Below are positions 1 through 11,121 of a stretch of 64,000 nt of DNA, piece by piece (position 1 is the first letter of the stretch; each line of letters begins with the position of its first letter). The DNA is from Nematopogon swammerdamellus (lineage: Eukaryota > Arthropoda > Insecta > Lepidoptera > Adelidae), in the NCBI GenBank assembly GCA_946902875.1, contig OX336343.1:20383596-20447595 (forward strand), in the 5' to 3' direction. A program made the translations under genes and the position numbers. Under the pieces are notes generated by a model. The model searched no databases. It had not been told where the DNA came from and saw only the letters and a program-made list of their open reading frames with translations.

Positions 1-240
1 ATAGTTCTTCCTCTCAACTTTTCAAGGACGTGCCATGTGTGAGCACTGAATGTCATATAGATAATCTATCTTTCCTAAAATATCATTGGTGTACTGTCCT
101 AAACATAATTCTGTCGTAAACCTAATCTATCCTAAACCGAATCTGTGTCCTAAACCGAATCTGTCCTCCGAATAAAGGATTGAAACTCCGTCGTATACCG
201 TCTTACTCTACCGCATTTATGCCTTGGGTGGGATGAATTG
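1..240. other. No feature seen
   Basis: No open frame, splice-bounded exon or repeat recognisable. It contains a few short imperfect repeats of a phrase like CCTAAACCGAATCTGT near 115-165. If the ADSL gene continues to the left, this is part of its intron. Confidence 0.4.
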
Positions 241-681
241 TTTTTTTTTTTTTTTATGGAACCTGACACGGTTGGCTACATCACCTACAACATCCGTGAT
301 GTCAGCCCATAACACAGGGTGAACTAGGTGCCATGTCACTGCTTCCCTTCATTTCATGTCGGCTACACTAAACTGGACGGAAAACACGAACTATTTACAT
401 AGCCGTTTCGACCGACGTTTCGCTCAGTGCGGTGGTACCAACCCGGCCGGGATAAACCCTACCACCTAGTAAGGTAAGAAGGGAAGGGACCTACAGTTTA
501 ACGTGGAATCCGAACCACGGTCAGCCTCCAACGGTCGAGCGGTCACCCATCCAATCACTGACCGCGCTCAGCGTTGCTTAATAACAGTTGACTAACCAAC
601 CGCGCCACTGAGCTACCGAGGCTGACGAATTTTCTTATCCCTTAGTCGACTTTTACGACATGCGACGGGGAGAGATGCAGA
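241..681 (-). mobile_element. Family S SINE with 5S/tRNA-like head plus T-type head, 5'-truncated
   Basis: A run of T at 241-255 is the A-tail of a minus-strand SINE. Read on the minus strand, the 5' part holds a tRNA-like A-box (TAGCTCAGTGG), a 5S-like stretch and a B-box-like GGTTCGGATTCC, followed by the common body. Bases 629-681 are part of the T-family head and end abruptly, so this copy is 5'-truncated. It is nearly identical to the copy at 18249-18728, including the odd linker between the modules, so both belong to one young subfamily. Confidence 0.8.
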
Positions 682-728
682 ATATTCTTTATAGCGAAAT
701 ATAAACAATAAACATTAATATCTTTCAG

Positions 729-1024
729 GAGTTGGGTCTGGACATCACCGACGAGCAAATCGCCGAGATGACGTTCGCAGTCCACGACATCGACTGGCCG
801 CTTGCCGCGGAGCACGAGAAGAAAGTCCGCCACGACGTGATGGCTCACGTCCACACCTTCGGTGAGCGTTGTCCGCGCGCCGCGCCCATCATCCACCTGG
901 GCGCCACGTCGTGCTACGTGGGAGACAACACCGACCTCATCGTGCTGAGGCAGGGCTTCGACCTGCTGCTGCCGAGGCTGGCGGCTGTCATCAGCAAATT
1001 GGCCGAATTCGCTGATCAACATAA
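729..1024 (+). CDS. ADSL: Adenylosuccinate lyase, internal exon
   Basis: Adenylosuccinate lyase is a cytosolic homotetramer that cleaves SAICAR and adenylosuccinate to release fumarate in purine synthesis. This exon encodes about 98 residues starting [14 protein letters not shown] and running through [12 protein letters not shown] and [13 protein letters not shown], which match animal ADSL closely from about residue 56 of the roughly 484-residue family. The acceptor is TCTTTCAG at 721-728. The likely donor is GTAGGT at 1025, leaving AA of a lysine codon that the first G of the next exon completes. No start codon is claimed: the N-terminus lies upstream of the window. GC-rich codon use contrasts with the AT-rich flanks, as expected for a conserved housekeeping exon. 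Confidence 0.93.
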
Positions 1025-1354
1025 GTAGGTTTTTGTTTTTGAGACGGTGGTGTAACGTTTTGATCGGTTTTAAATTATAAATAACAGGCTCACGGATACA
1101 TACATACATACAGTCAGCGCGTACGTTCGTGGCCTCCGGCAGAAAAGCGAGAATGGAATGTATAGTGTTGTGAATCAATCTCTGAAAGTAACGACATCTA
1201 CGAAACCTCTTTTTTATTTATGACATTAAATTATTTATCTAATAAGGTTTTATTGCGTGGTTGAAGTACGAAGACAAAACAGGGATAATCGTTTAAAGAT
1301 CTATCGGCCTCCGCCCGCAGAGGCCACGAACGTGCGCGCTAACAGTAAATACAT

Positions 1355-1681
1355 ATTACACAAGCTGAATCCCGACAATCGGGGTAAGCAGAGTAATCGG
1401 AGTTGTGCTGCAAGAACTCTGGTAAATTACAGCACACCATCGAACACCACGTTTCGCAAAGTATTCGAACAAGATTTAATCGATCAAGCAGCAAGTAAGG
1501 CACGATGACCCACCACTTGCTTGCTGCATGACTCGGTGGAAGTACCGTGCCAAGGTGAGAGATGGCGAACCTGTCGCCCTTTAGCACGGCATCTTGTCCT
1601 TATCCCTTGCTCGCTTTTACGTCATGCACGGGGAGAAATGCAGTGGGGCTATTCTTATTAAGTACCGGCCCCACACGGTAC
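1355..1681 (-). mobile_element. Family T interspersed repeat
   Basis: Minus-strand copy of the roughly 330-bp repeat that starts TACCGTGTGGGGCCGGTAC and ends near a phrase like CCGATTGTCGGGATTCAGC. Other copies lie at 19005, 23605, 25392, 29030, 33308, 41944 and 61245. It carries no coding sequence and its class is not known to me. Confidence 0.75.
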
Positions 1682-1748
1682 GGAGTATTGTAAAAACAGT
1701 CTAATTTCGAAGTAAGTTTCCTTATTTGGACTAAGTATGTCCATGTAC

Positions 1749-2128
1749 CTTTTTTTTTATGCAAACTGACACGGTTGGCTACTTCACCTACAACATTCGT
1801 GATGTCAGCCCATAACACCAGGTGAACTAGGTGCCATATCAGTGCTTCCTTTCATTTCATGTCGGCTACACTGAACTGGACGGAAAACACGAACTATTTA
1901 TATAGCCGTTTCGACCGTCGTTGTTTCATTCAGTGCGGTGGTAGCAACCCGGGCGCGATAAACCCTATCACCTAGTAAGGTAAGAAGGGAAGGGACCTAT
2001 AGTTTTACGTAGAATCCGAACCACGGTCAGCCTCCAACGGTCGAGCGGTCACCCATCTAATTTCTGAACACGCTCAGGGTTGCTTAACAACAGTCGACCG
2101 ACCGCACCACTGAGCTACTGAGGCTGAC
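1749..2128 (-). mobile_element. Family S SINE in the ADSL intron
   Basis: Starts at its A-tail (T-run at 1749) and ends at the tRNA-like head (GCCTCAGTAGCTCAGTGG on the minus strand). It is full length for the 5S-headed form but diverged: the 5S-like part carries several substitutions. Confidence 0.8.
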
Positions 2129-2166
2129 AAAAATCTGCACCGGGCAGTCGATGCGACCTGGTTATA

Positions 2167-2215
2167 GTTCAGGAATTACCTCATTCTAATTTTAATGAGG
2201 TAATTCCTGAACTTA
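2167..2215. repeat. Short perfect hairpin
   Basis: Arms GTTCAGGAATTACCTCATT and its exact reverse complement flank a loop of about ten AT-rich bases. It sits between a SINE and the ADSL acceptor. It may be a solo foldback remnant. Confidence 0.6.
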
Positions 2216-2271
2216 GAATCCTGAATAGGTATGCTCTCTATAAAGTTGATTGGTCTATTTAAAATTTCCAG

Positions 2272-3286
2272 GTCGCAGCCGATACTCGGGTTTACTCACC
2301 TGCAGCCAGCCCAGCTGACAACTGTGGGTAAACGAGCCTCCCTCTGGCTGAGCGACCTACTCATGGACGAGCGAGCTCTGTCTCGGGCGAGGGACGACCT
2401 TCGCTTCCGAGGAGTCAAAGGGACCACCGGCACCCAGGCCTCATTCCTTCAACTCTTCGGAGGCGACGGTGAAAAGGTACGCGCCCTGGACAAAAGAGTC
2501 GCTGAACTTGCTGGGTTCGACAAGCGCTACTTAGTCACCGGCCAGACTTACTCGCGCAAGGTCGACCTGGAGTGCGTCGCGGCGCTGTCCGGCCTCGGTG
2601 CGACCGTCCATAAGATGTGCTCCGACATTCGCCTGCTCGCTTCTCGCAAGGAACTCGAGGAGCCATTCGAGAGCACCCAAATTGGTTCGAGCGCGATGCC
2701 CTACAAGCGCAACCCAATGAGATCGGAGCGCTGCTGCGCCCTCGCTCGTCATCTGATCACACTGCATGCCAACGCCGCCAACACGCATGCGACTCAATGG
2801 CTCGAGCGTACGCTGGACGACTCCGCCAACCGCCGCATCACGCTGGCCGAAGCGTTCCTCTCAGCGGACGCGGTCCTCCTGACTCTGCTGAACGTGTGCC
2901 AGGGTCTGGTCGTGTACCCTCAGGTGATCGCGCGTCACATTGCGCAGGAGCTACCCTTCATGTCGACGGAGAACATCATCATGGCGATGGTGAAGGCCGG
3001 CGGTGACCGGCAGGTGTGCCACGAGAAGATCCGCGTGCTGTCGCACGAGGCCGGCGCGCAAGTGAAGCAGCACGGGAAGGACAATGACCTGGTGGAGCGT
3101 GTGAAGGAGGACCCGTACTTCAAGCCGATCATCCCGCAGCTCGACAAGATCCTCGACGCCACCACGTTCATCGGCCGCGCGCCCGAACAGGTCACCGAGT
3201 TCATAGACGAGGAGGTTCAGCCCGTACTGCTCAAGTACACGGCTCAACTCGTTGCGGCGGAGAAACCCGTCATTCTGGCTATCTAA
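2272..3286 (+). CDS. ADSL: Adenylosuccinate lyase, last exon
   Basis: Encodes the remaining 337 residues plus the stop. It opens with [16 protein letters not shown], whose His corresponds to the catalytic His of animal ADSL (H159 in human, from memory). [14 protein letters not shown] follows, and then the superfamily signature [15 protein letters not shown] at about 2685-2730, whose loop Ser is the catalytic base. Later blocks [13 protein letters not shown] and [19 protein letters not shown] are also typical. The reading frame is intact and ends TAA at 3284-3286. Together with the previous exon 436 residues are present, leaving about 50-60 N-terminal residues outside the window. I see no missing key residue, so an active enzyme is expected. 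Confidence 0.95.
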
Positions 3287-3327
3287 CTTTCTTAAAATCC
3301 TAAAGGCAGTTTGTACGAATCGCTTCT

Positions 3328-3333
3328 AATAAA
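3328..3333 (+). promoter_or_regulatory. Polyadenylation signal of ADSL
   Basis: AATAAA, 42 bases after the ADSL stop codon. It is the first canonical hexamer downstream and gives a very short 3' UTR. Confidence 0.7.
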
Positions 3334-3359
3334 ACACGTTGTGAAAGTACAAAATGGTT

Positions 3360-3365
3360 TTTATT
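3360..3365 (-). promoter_or_regulatory. Likely polyadenylation signal of the chitinase-like gene
   Basis: AATAAA on the minus strand (TTTATT on +), about 510 bases after the minus-strand stop at 3875. It lies 26 bases beyond the ADSL signal, so the two transcripts probably meet or overlap at their 3' ends. Confidence 0.5.
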
Positions 3366-3874
3366 TATACAAAAATATGGTATAAAATTCAATGACAATA
3401 ATTATTAAAACACTAACAACGAACATGAACTAGATGAATGGTAACTTTTTTTCTTTACGATTAAATGACTTAATTAAATACCTAAATTGAATGAGTATGC
3501 GCGTAATAACTTAAGTAAACATGAAATATGACAGAAACGATAAAGCACTGAGACGATAATGGCGTAAATATTATAATAAATAATAATTGGAAATCTACCT
3601 AAAGCTACAAACCAAAACACTCAGCGTCAAGTGCAGTGCGTCGGTCGAATTTCGGTCGAAGATGTATATTTTACAATGAGAATATAAAAAGGAGGTTTTA
3701 GACGTATGAACTTATACAGCACAATAACTTAACGACTTAAAAGAATGAGAATTTTCAACAGGGATAAAGGTTCCAGATTGTTGATAATACTAATCAAGAT
3801 GGCATTCCCTTATCACGAGGATCAATGGCACTCGACTGTTCAACTGTAGTTCTGCATACGTAATATGGTAATAT
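3366..3874 (-). other. Probable 3' UTR of the chitinase-like gene
   Basis: AT-rich sequence without a supported open frame lies between the minus-strand stop codon and the proposed minus-strand polyadenylation signal. No interspersed repeat is visible, unlike almost all other non-coding stretches here, which fits transcribed sequence under constraint. Confidence 0.5.
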
Positions 3875-6800
3875 TCACAAGCCGTTCGTAAGAAGTGTGT
3901 CTCCCTGGCATGCCGGGCCTTGGCTGGGCCAGTTGCACGCTCCCATGCTAGGATCGAAGCTGAGCTGCACCGGGCAGTTGAACACGTGCAGGGTAAACCG
4001 TTCCTTGGTGCAATCCCACCTGCACGCGTAGAACTTGTTGCAGTGCTTCGGGTGGCGGAAGAGACCCGCTCGCTTGCAGTCCACTGATCCTTGCAGCGTC
4101 TCATCGCGGCTCCTCCAGCCGCCGGGGCCGTACCGGTCAAATGACTGCGTCACTCCGACGCCCTGGTGCGATTGCTTCACGATCACCGTTGGAGACACGG
4201 GCTCCTGTAGCAGAACCGTCTTCAATGTTGGTGCGGCGGTAACCGCCTGCACCCTCGGTCTTATTCGGACAATCTTCTCAGTCGACGATACGTAGCGCGA
4301 TGAAGGCGTCGGAGCATACGTGGACGAACGGAAGCTGTCCGAGTATGTTTCCTTAGGCAATTCTTGCGAGTAGCGAGCGCCATTCGCGTTATTCGACTCC
4401 TGATAATCTTGATAGTACGAGTCGTCGGGCACGATGATCGGGTTGAAGGTGGACGTGACTGCCTGGAGGGGCGCCGGCGAAGCGGGCAAGTATTCGTTAC
4501 TCAGAGATGGAGCCTGATATGGCAGCGACTTCTGGGACCACTGGTTGTTGTCGATCGCCTCGTTGTAAAATCCGTCATAGTCGTTATTGTAGTCGACATC
4601 GTACTCGAGTTTTGGAGACGGCGCGGGCTTCTTCCCTCGCAAGACCACCACCGGGGACTGACAGCTACATACCGCTCCCAGTTTCCTCACGAGCAGAGGG
4701 TTGAAGTCGTTTATCTTCGTGACTACGGCTATCTTTGGTTTAGTTCTACGCGCGGGCACCGGCGACGGCGACACCTCGATGAGTTCCTGCCTAATCGGCG
4801 CGTAAGTGGAGGTAATTCTCGGTGTAGCTATATATTTCTGTGTTACGGGAATTGTAGCCTCTGGATATGCCGTAGTAGAGTATTGTGGCGTGACCACCAA
4901 GCCAGCGTCTGGTCCCACCGTACCGAATCCGAGCAGGTTGGTGTGCGCCTTGGCGGTTTGAACGACAATATTTTGTTTTCTGTAAATAGGTAATGCCGTC
5001 GTGGAAACAACAGGCGTTACGGCTATTTTGTTGTAGGCGTAATCCTGAATGGGATTGTACTTGATCGATACCGGAGCTACCGTTGGCCTCTCTCTTTGTA
5101 TTTCTTTCAGTCCGAAGCTTTCATAATAATTTCCGAGATGTTCATCAGAATCTTCGATCGGCGGCAAGTATTCCGCTGCTTTGTAAGTAGGGGTAGTGGA
5201 TTGGTACGTATATATCGGAAATTGTGTTGTCGATTTGTACACTGGCTTCGGTGTCGTGACCGGGATGTAAGTGGTTTCCACTTTGGGTGGTAAGTATTCG
5301 CGAGGTCTGTAAGTAACCGGTGGTAGATATACTGGGGCGGTAGTAGTCGATACTGTGGGAGCGTAGGTCGATACAACTGGAGGAAGATATTCGGGAGCCT
5401 TGGCAGTTGTAACAACAGATGGTAAGTATACGGGGGCCGTCGTAGTTGAGACTGTAGGAGTGTAGGTCGATACAACTGGGGGAAGATATTCGGGAGTTTT
5501 GGCAACTACAGGTGGTAAGTATTCCTTTGGCTTGTAAATTGGCTTCACTTCGTAAGGAGCCTCGAACTGTGCTGGTTTGTAAGTACTGTAAACCGGCTGC
5601 GTATTGTAAGATGAAATGTGTATTGATTCGACGAGCTGCTGTGGGTTGCTCTCGTAGGAGAAGGATGCGGGCTGAATAGGTACGACCGGTTTAGGAATTT
5701 CAACTTTCTGCAGGTAGTCTTGAGCTTTATAGTCATATGAGAATTGTGGTGCCTGCACAAATGAGTGTTGTTGCTTGTGCACAATCGGAGCTTGAGTAGA
5801 CGACACTGGATTATAAGATTCGACGTAGTCTTGTCTGGGCGTTACATATTGTGCCTGCTTGTATAATTCTACTGGAGCTTTGTACTCATAATGATCTTCA
5901 TAGATAACGTTAGACGGCGTAGAAGATACATACGTCACTGATTGTTGATCATTTCTATCGTAGACCTGAGATTTTGCCGAGGCTTGATGATACACTTGAT
6001 GCGATATTGTTGATGGTTTGTAAGCCGGAATAGCTTCAATATTTCTTTGAATTTCCGGTGCATACGCGTATGTTTCTTGTGCCGGTTGATAGGTGTATGA
6101 TTGCTTGATTGATGGTACTTCATACTTAACCTGCTGATTGATATGTTGTACCTCATGGTTCTGAACGATCGGTTGGACTGGAACGTACTTTTCAGTAGGT
6201 TCTATGTATAACGGAGTTGTGGGTTGATAATCGGTAATTACGGTCGGCGCGGGCGTCACTGGCCTGGTGTCTTGTACATACTTGGTTAGAGGATTTTCAT
6301 AAAAGGACACCGCTGGCTTTGGGTAATCGTATCCACTGACCACTTGCTTTATAGGAGCTTGCGTTACGGTGAAAATCTTCTTTGGCTCCAATTTATGAAT
6401 AGTTTGCAGATTGAAAGTGTGAGGTCTGTACGTAGAAATAGACGGTTGAACGTATGTAGTTACAGCGGGTTGAACAAAAGTATTCACAGGTGGTGGGCCT
6501 GTCGTATAAGCCACAAGCTTCTTGATCGGCTCCTCGAACGCAATCGCTGGCTTAGGATAGTCGTACCCGGTGAATCCTTGCTTGATGTTCGGAGCTTGAG
6601 TAACCGATGCATAATCATCGATGTTAGCTTCTCCCGCGGAGACAAAAGTGTCACCGCGTTCGTAGTTTTTGGCTGTATTGTAGTTTACACCGCTCGTTAC
6701 CTGCTTGTAGTTGGTGACCTGGACTGGCTGAACGTGGTGAATGACCTGTGGAGCGGCCGTGACCACTGCGGCAGTCGGCTGCACGAAGGTGACCGCAGGT

Positions 6801-8571
6801 TGTGGGTATCCAAACACCGCTTTGATATCTGTCGTCGGTGGTGCAGGGACGTAGGTTGGCTTATATGAGTAAGTGGTGACTGGGAAAGAAGTAGTAACGG
6901 CTATAGGCGTCGATGTCGGAGCCACTCCAACAGAGCTGAGCGTTGTGACGTGACCGAAGTCGTAGGGGTTTAGATTGTGTGTGACAGAATCTGACCCGAC
7001 ATTTGATACAGCGACCGATGGATGGTGCACGTTGAAATTTTGTGTGCGAGAAACCGAGCTGACTCCCCCGCGAGAACCGACGTTGTTATAATCATACTGA
7101 TTGCTCAAGTCAGTGTCTATTAGTGTGGTTTTTCCAACGAGACCGACGTTGACCGCACCTGCCGTGAGTGTGTGGGCGGCACCTGAATGTACCTTTGAGT
7201 CGGTTACGAACTGAGTGTTCTGTGTATTTTGATAGTTATTACTATTGTGAGCTTGACTGATGGAGTAACCACCGCCATTATAGTTGTTATTGTTTAAGCC
7301 CTTATCGTGCGATATGATTCCTATTTTCGCATCTCCGCCACCATTGGCATTGTATGATACGCTGTCATAGTTAGGCCTGTAGACGCCCGCGACGTATTGT
7401 CCAGATTCGTCGTTCTTGTACGAACCTGAAGAATCCTGAATGTACGCTCCAGCATAATCGGACTGATACCCACCCGCATTCTCTTGCTTATAGACACCGC
7501 TGTCATAATCCCTTTCGAAGCCTCCTCTGTACAGTCCCGAAGAACCTGTATGCTTATAGTCGTCAGATTGGTGCCTGTACCCTGAACTCGATCCGTCGTG
7601 AATGTATGGGATCGTTTCGGACTTGATATGTCTATATTGTTCGTAATTATCACCGGTACTGTCGTGGATGTACGCACCGGAATTGTCGGGGGCATACTGT
7701 CCGTTAAATTGGGCGTTTGCGCTCTGATACTGAAGAGATTTCAGAAAGTTTTGCTGGCCGTGTGAGACTGATGAACTAGAATAGAAGCTTTTGTCCGCAC
7801 TGTTGCCATTCACATATATATTTCGGTCAAAATTTTCTCCGAATCCTGCCTTACCCTGATTAAGTCCTTCGCCAGTGTTAACTGTATACCCGAATTTATT
7901 CTGCCCAACATAAGCGTTTTGTGCATTAGCTCCGGCATTGTATGTCGCAAATTCATTAAGATTTGTACCTTGGTCTACGTATTGTGACCTGTGTCCATTT
8001 GAAACGCCTACATTTACGTAACCAACTACCGGCTTCCTTTCGATGTAAGCGTCTTTAATCAAAGATCCGGTTATTTCAACATCTTCCGATGCATATTTCT
8101 CATAATTATTTGCAGCGGCTGCATTCGCCACTCCACTGTATAAACCTGTATTTATAAAAGATGCCGACTTATTTTCAATGTAGGCGTCCTTGATCAATGA
8201 TCCTGTTAGTTCTTTAGAATACTGCGCCTTGCCGTTGGCGTAGTTGGCAGCGTTTATGAAACCTACAGCTGGCTTCTGGATATAGGCATCCTTAATTAAG
8301 GATCCGGTGACTTCTGGTGCGTTGTAACTTGAGTCGTAGTCGAAGGCGCCGGCACCAGTTGTGTAACCCGAAGCATACTCGTTGTAGTTCCTCGATGCTG
8401 CGTCCTGAGCGTATTCTTCTGCTTCGATAAAGTTGGCGTTCAAGGCGTCGTCCTTGGAGAGGAAGCCGCCCTGGACTCCGACCAGGTTGTTCAGGGTGGC
8501 TCCGGATATGAGGCTCTGGTGGGCGGCGATGTTGACTGATTCGGCAGATTGGCCATGGAATCCGGTGGCAC
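3875..8571 (-). CDS. Chitinase-like matrix protein, giant last exon (low-complexity tail and C-terminal CBM14)
   Basis: One uninterrupted frame of 1564 residues plus stop, entered from acceptor TTGCAG at 8572-8577. The first ~200 residues are Asn/Ala/Tyr/Gly-rich and contain three copies of TGSLIKDAYI. A Tyr/Asp/Ser/Gly-rich stretch follows (YIHDSTGD and YIQDSSGS types), then a Pro/Thr/Val/Tyr-rich part with repeats of YDYPKPAVSF type and a cluster of EYLPPVV (5280-5530). Near 4640-4720 a short ordered-looking island contains NDFNPLLVRKLGAVCSCQSP. The last ~65 residues form a type-2 chitin-binding domain with the six expected Cys plus one extra (WDC). This suits an extracellular chitin-binding, possibly cross-linked matrix protein of cuticle or tracheal lining. 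No orthologue name can be given with confidence. Intact reading over 4.7 kb argues for strong constraint. Confidence 0.9.
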
Positions 8572-9868
8572 CTGCAATACCAAACAAGATATGAATTAAA
8601 ACTTGGCGTGTTCAGATTACTACCAATTGCACCCCAGCGAAGACGAGTTCGCTATTTGCGTACAATGAAACTTTTGATTACATAAAAATAGTTCACCTAA
8701 CCCATTGAGCTATACGTTGTACGTTGTATAACATTATTTCTCTATGACCTAACCTATGGCGCACCAAAGTAGTCGATATTTGGACACCGCGTGGCGACTG
8801 ACTGACTAACCTACCCAGGGACGCCGACTTTTAGAAATCCTCGTGGGTGCTCATGCAATTTTTTTTTATTGAACAATCATCATCATCATCAACGTGTAGC
8901 CGTCCACTGCTGGACATACGCTTCTCCAATTTTTCACTAATTCTCGCGGCACCCGGCAGCATGGATTCGCAAAACGTTCGCACAATGTTTTGCATTTGCC
9001 GTATTTACACATTTGCACGATGTACCTACGCATGTAGTTTCCCTATATTCTATTGAATGGTATAGAATAATATAGGAGTACTATAGTAACGTTCGCTATT
9101 CGTCGCGCCACTAGTGCGAATGTGTAAATGTGGCCGCTCAAAGGCTTGTAAGTAAATAAGGCACTTTTATCGTAGCTCAAATCCTATTACTGATCAGTTT
9201 TTTATATCTATCGTCGTGGGTGCTCCGCACCCACTGCTCACACCTCGTGGGTGCTGGAGCCCCTGAGCACCCACGTAGTCGGCGCCTATGAACCTACCCC
9301 ATACCAACCCCAAGCCCTACCAAACCCCATATCAAATAAGAAATGTATACACGTAGATATGGTGTCTTTATACAAAAAGTTCTTGATGGCAAAAGATGAC
9401 ATAAATTAAATTAAATGAAAATATACTTTATTGTACACCATTATATGGGTTACAAAAGGCGAGTTTAATGCCTTGCTGCATTCTTTACTAACTTACCTTT
9501 GGGATGTGGAAAACTGTAGTATGAAATATAAATACTTACGCCAGTTACATAGACAAATTGAACAATACAACAACAAGGGCCTAGTGTAAACCTTGCCATC
9601 CAGCGGGGTAATGCCGAAAGTGTTCTGGAAACTTTTAAAACGCCCTTTTTTGATAGTTATTTTAATGTTTGTTAGGTAGGTTTTAATTCTTTAGTTATTT
9701 GTACTACTTTTTTTTTCTATTTTCTTGATTAAAGTAATTTTCATACCATAACATAACCCTGAGACCAAATTGATTGCATAAAAATTTCAAAAAATTATTA
9801 ACTGATAAGTAATAGGTTTTTTTTATTTCTCCCTCCAACGTTCCGAAATTGGTTTAATTTACACTTAC
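8572..9868 (-). other. Intron between exons 7 and 8 (window numbering)
   Basis: GT-AG boundaries on the minus strand are GTAAGT at 9868 and TTGCAG before 8571. Phase is 1 on both sides, completing a Gly codon. It holds a small RTE piece (about 8755-8810), a T-rich RTE-type 3' piece at 8860-8950 and a few copies of a phrase like CTCGTGGGTGCT (8834, 9207, 9246). The rest is AT-rich with nothing recognised. Confidence 0.7.
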
Positions 9869-10081
9869 CATTAAGTGCAGCGCCCGAATAGCCAAACGCC
9901 TCGGCTTCATATCTGGCAATGTTGCCGCAGCCCGGTACAAGCCAGGGCCAGTCGCACAGCAGCCTGCTGGCGTCGAACCCGAGACCGAAGGGGCAGCGAA
10001 ACTCGTACGCGGACAGCGGTGCCTTGCCGTGGTCCATGCATGCGAAGAACCAGCGACAGTTCTCGGGGTCGGCGTAGTAAC
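9869..10081 (-). CDS. Chitinase-like matrix protein, exon with second half of CBM14 no. 2
   Basis: About 71 residues, YYADPENCRWFFAC then CPFGLGFDASRLLCDW and VPGC, giving five of the six Cys of a type-2 chitin-binding domain; the first Cys is in the preceding exon (FVCPDREG). It ends with an Ala/Gly/Tyr-rich linker, EAEAFGYSGAALNG. The donor is GTAAGT at 9868 and the acceptor TTGCAG at 10082-10087; both junctions split Gly codons. A SINE A-tail lies only about 15 bases upstream of the acceptor. Confidence 0.9.
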
Positions 10082-10096
10082 CTGCAATATTTGGTT

Positions 10097-10459
10097 TTTT
10101 ATTTTTTTATGGAAGCTGACACGGTTGGCTACATCACCTACAACATCCGTGACGTCAGCCCATAACATCGGGTGAACTAGGTGCCATGTCAGCGCCTCTC
10201 TTCATTTCATGTCGGCTACACTGAACTGGACGGAAAACACGAACTAATTACATAGCCGTTTCGACCGACGTTTCATTCAGTGCGGTGGTAGCAACCCGGG
10301 CGGGATAAACCCTACGACCTAGTAAGGTAAGAATCCCTTCTTACTAGGGGCCTAGTTTTACGTAGAATCCGAACCATGGTCAGCCTCCAACGGTTGGCTA
10401 CATCACCTACAACATCCGTGATGTCTTCCCATAACACCGGGTGAACTAGGTACAACATT
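10097..10459 (-). mobile_element. Family S SINE abutting a splice acceptor
   Basis: Minus-strand SINE body whose A-tail (on +, TTTTTTATTTTTTTATGG) starts about 14 bases from the acceptor of the exon at 10081. The head is missing: at about 10390 the sequence jumps into a second partial copy of the SINE tail (GGTTGGCTACATCACC again), so this is a rearranged or nested copy. Confidence 0.75.
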
Positions 10460-10473
10460 TGGTATATTATGGT

Positions 10474-10881
10474 CGCAGCGGGTGGCCGAGTGGGTCGGGC
10501 ATCGGCTTCTCATGCGAGAGGTCCGAGGTTCGAATCCGGTCGGCGTGTACCAATGAGTTTTTTCTGATGAAACAATTTACGTGCAACCCACACCTGCTGC
10601 TTCGCCGTTCGGAACCGGTGTAAAACTGTCCCCTTCCCTTGCCCCTTATACTAGGTGGTAGGCCCAAATTGTAGCCCATTGGGTTGATACCAGCCTACTG
10701 GATGTAAGATGGCCGCATAGCAGCCTCGGTTGTGTTCTCCTCTAGTCCAGTATAGTCAGCAATCCAGATCCAAGTCTCCGGTATGGCACCTTCTCTAACT
10801 ATTCTTCTTATTGGCTGATCGGAGCATGTACTTTGGTCCCTCCGACTCAGACACTCATACCGGATTACATTGAAAAAAAAA
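10474..10881 (+). mobile_element. Family M SINE with tRNA-derived head
   Basis: The head reads as a tRNA: A-box TGGCCGAGTGG, a CAT-containing anticodon-like loop and B-box GGTTCGAATCC (about 10474-10545). A body of about 300 bases follows and ends near CCGGATTACATTGAAAAAAA. The element has no coding capacity. Other copies lie at 18024, 19723, 34543, 39602 and 52595. Confidence 0.8.
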
Positions 10882-10916
10882 TTGGTTGTCTGTAAAGTCG
10901 GTTTACGGACGATAGT

Positions 10917-11121
10917 TTGACGTGATAACGTCATTGCTAGCTCTGACGTCACGCGAGAAGAGAGATAAATGTGTACAAGCCGACGCGCGACGCTTGGGCC
11001 GATTGTGCCTCTCTATCGCTTGTTACGCGCTCTCGCTTGCACACACAGGCTCAGATGGAACGTGACACTTTTTCGTGCGTGCAGCCGGTGTTCATCAATT
11101 TATAAGACGTTATCACGTCAA
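10917..11121. mobile_element. Small MITE with 16-bp perfect terminal inverted repeats
   Basis: TTGACGTGATAACGTC at 10917-10932 is the exact reverse complement of GACGTTATCACGTCAA at 11106-11121. The 205-bp interior has no open frame. Superfamily not assigned. Confidence 0.6.

Larger units (their letters stand above)
1025..2271 (+). other. ADSL intron carrying two repeat insertions
   Basis: The intron is bounded by GTAGGT at 1025 and TTTCCAG at 2265-2271 and joins the two ADSL exons in frame (K then SQPILGFTH). Almost half of it is a family T element and a family S SINE, both minus strand, so antisense to the gene. A short hairpin sits about 60 bases before the acceptor. Confidence 0.85.

Noticed and set aside
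642..1178. 178-codon open frame on the minus strand
   Set aside because: It lies opposite the ADSL exon at 729-1024; its composition is a shadow of the GC-rich coding strand, and no family resemblance is seen.
4364..4993. 209-codon open frame on the plus strand
   Set aside because: It lies opposite the giant exon 3875-8571, whose biased composition leaves antisense frames open; no domain is seen.
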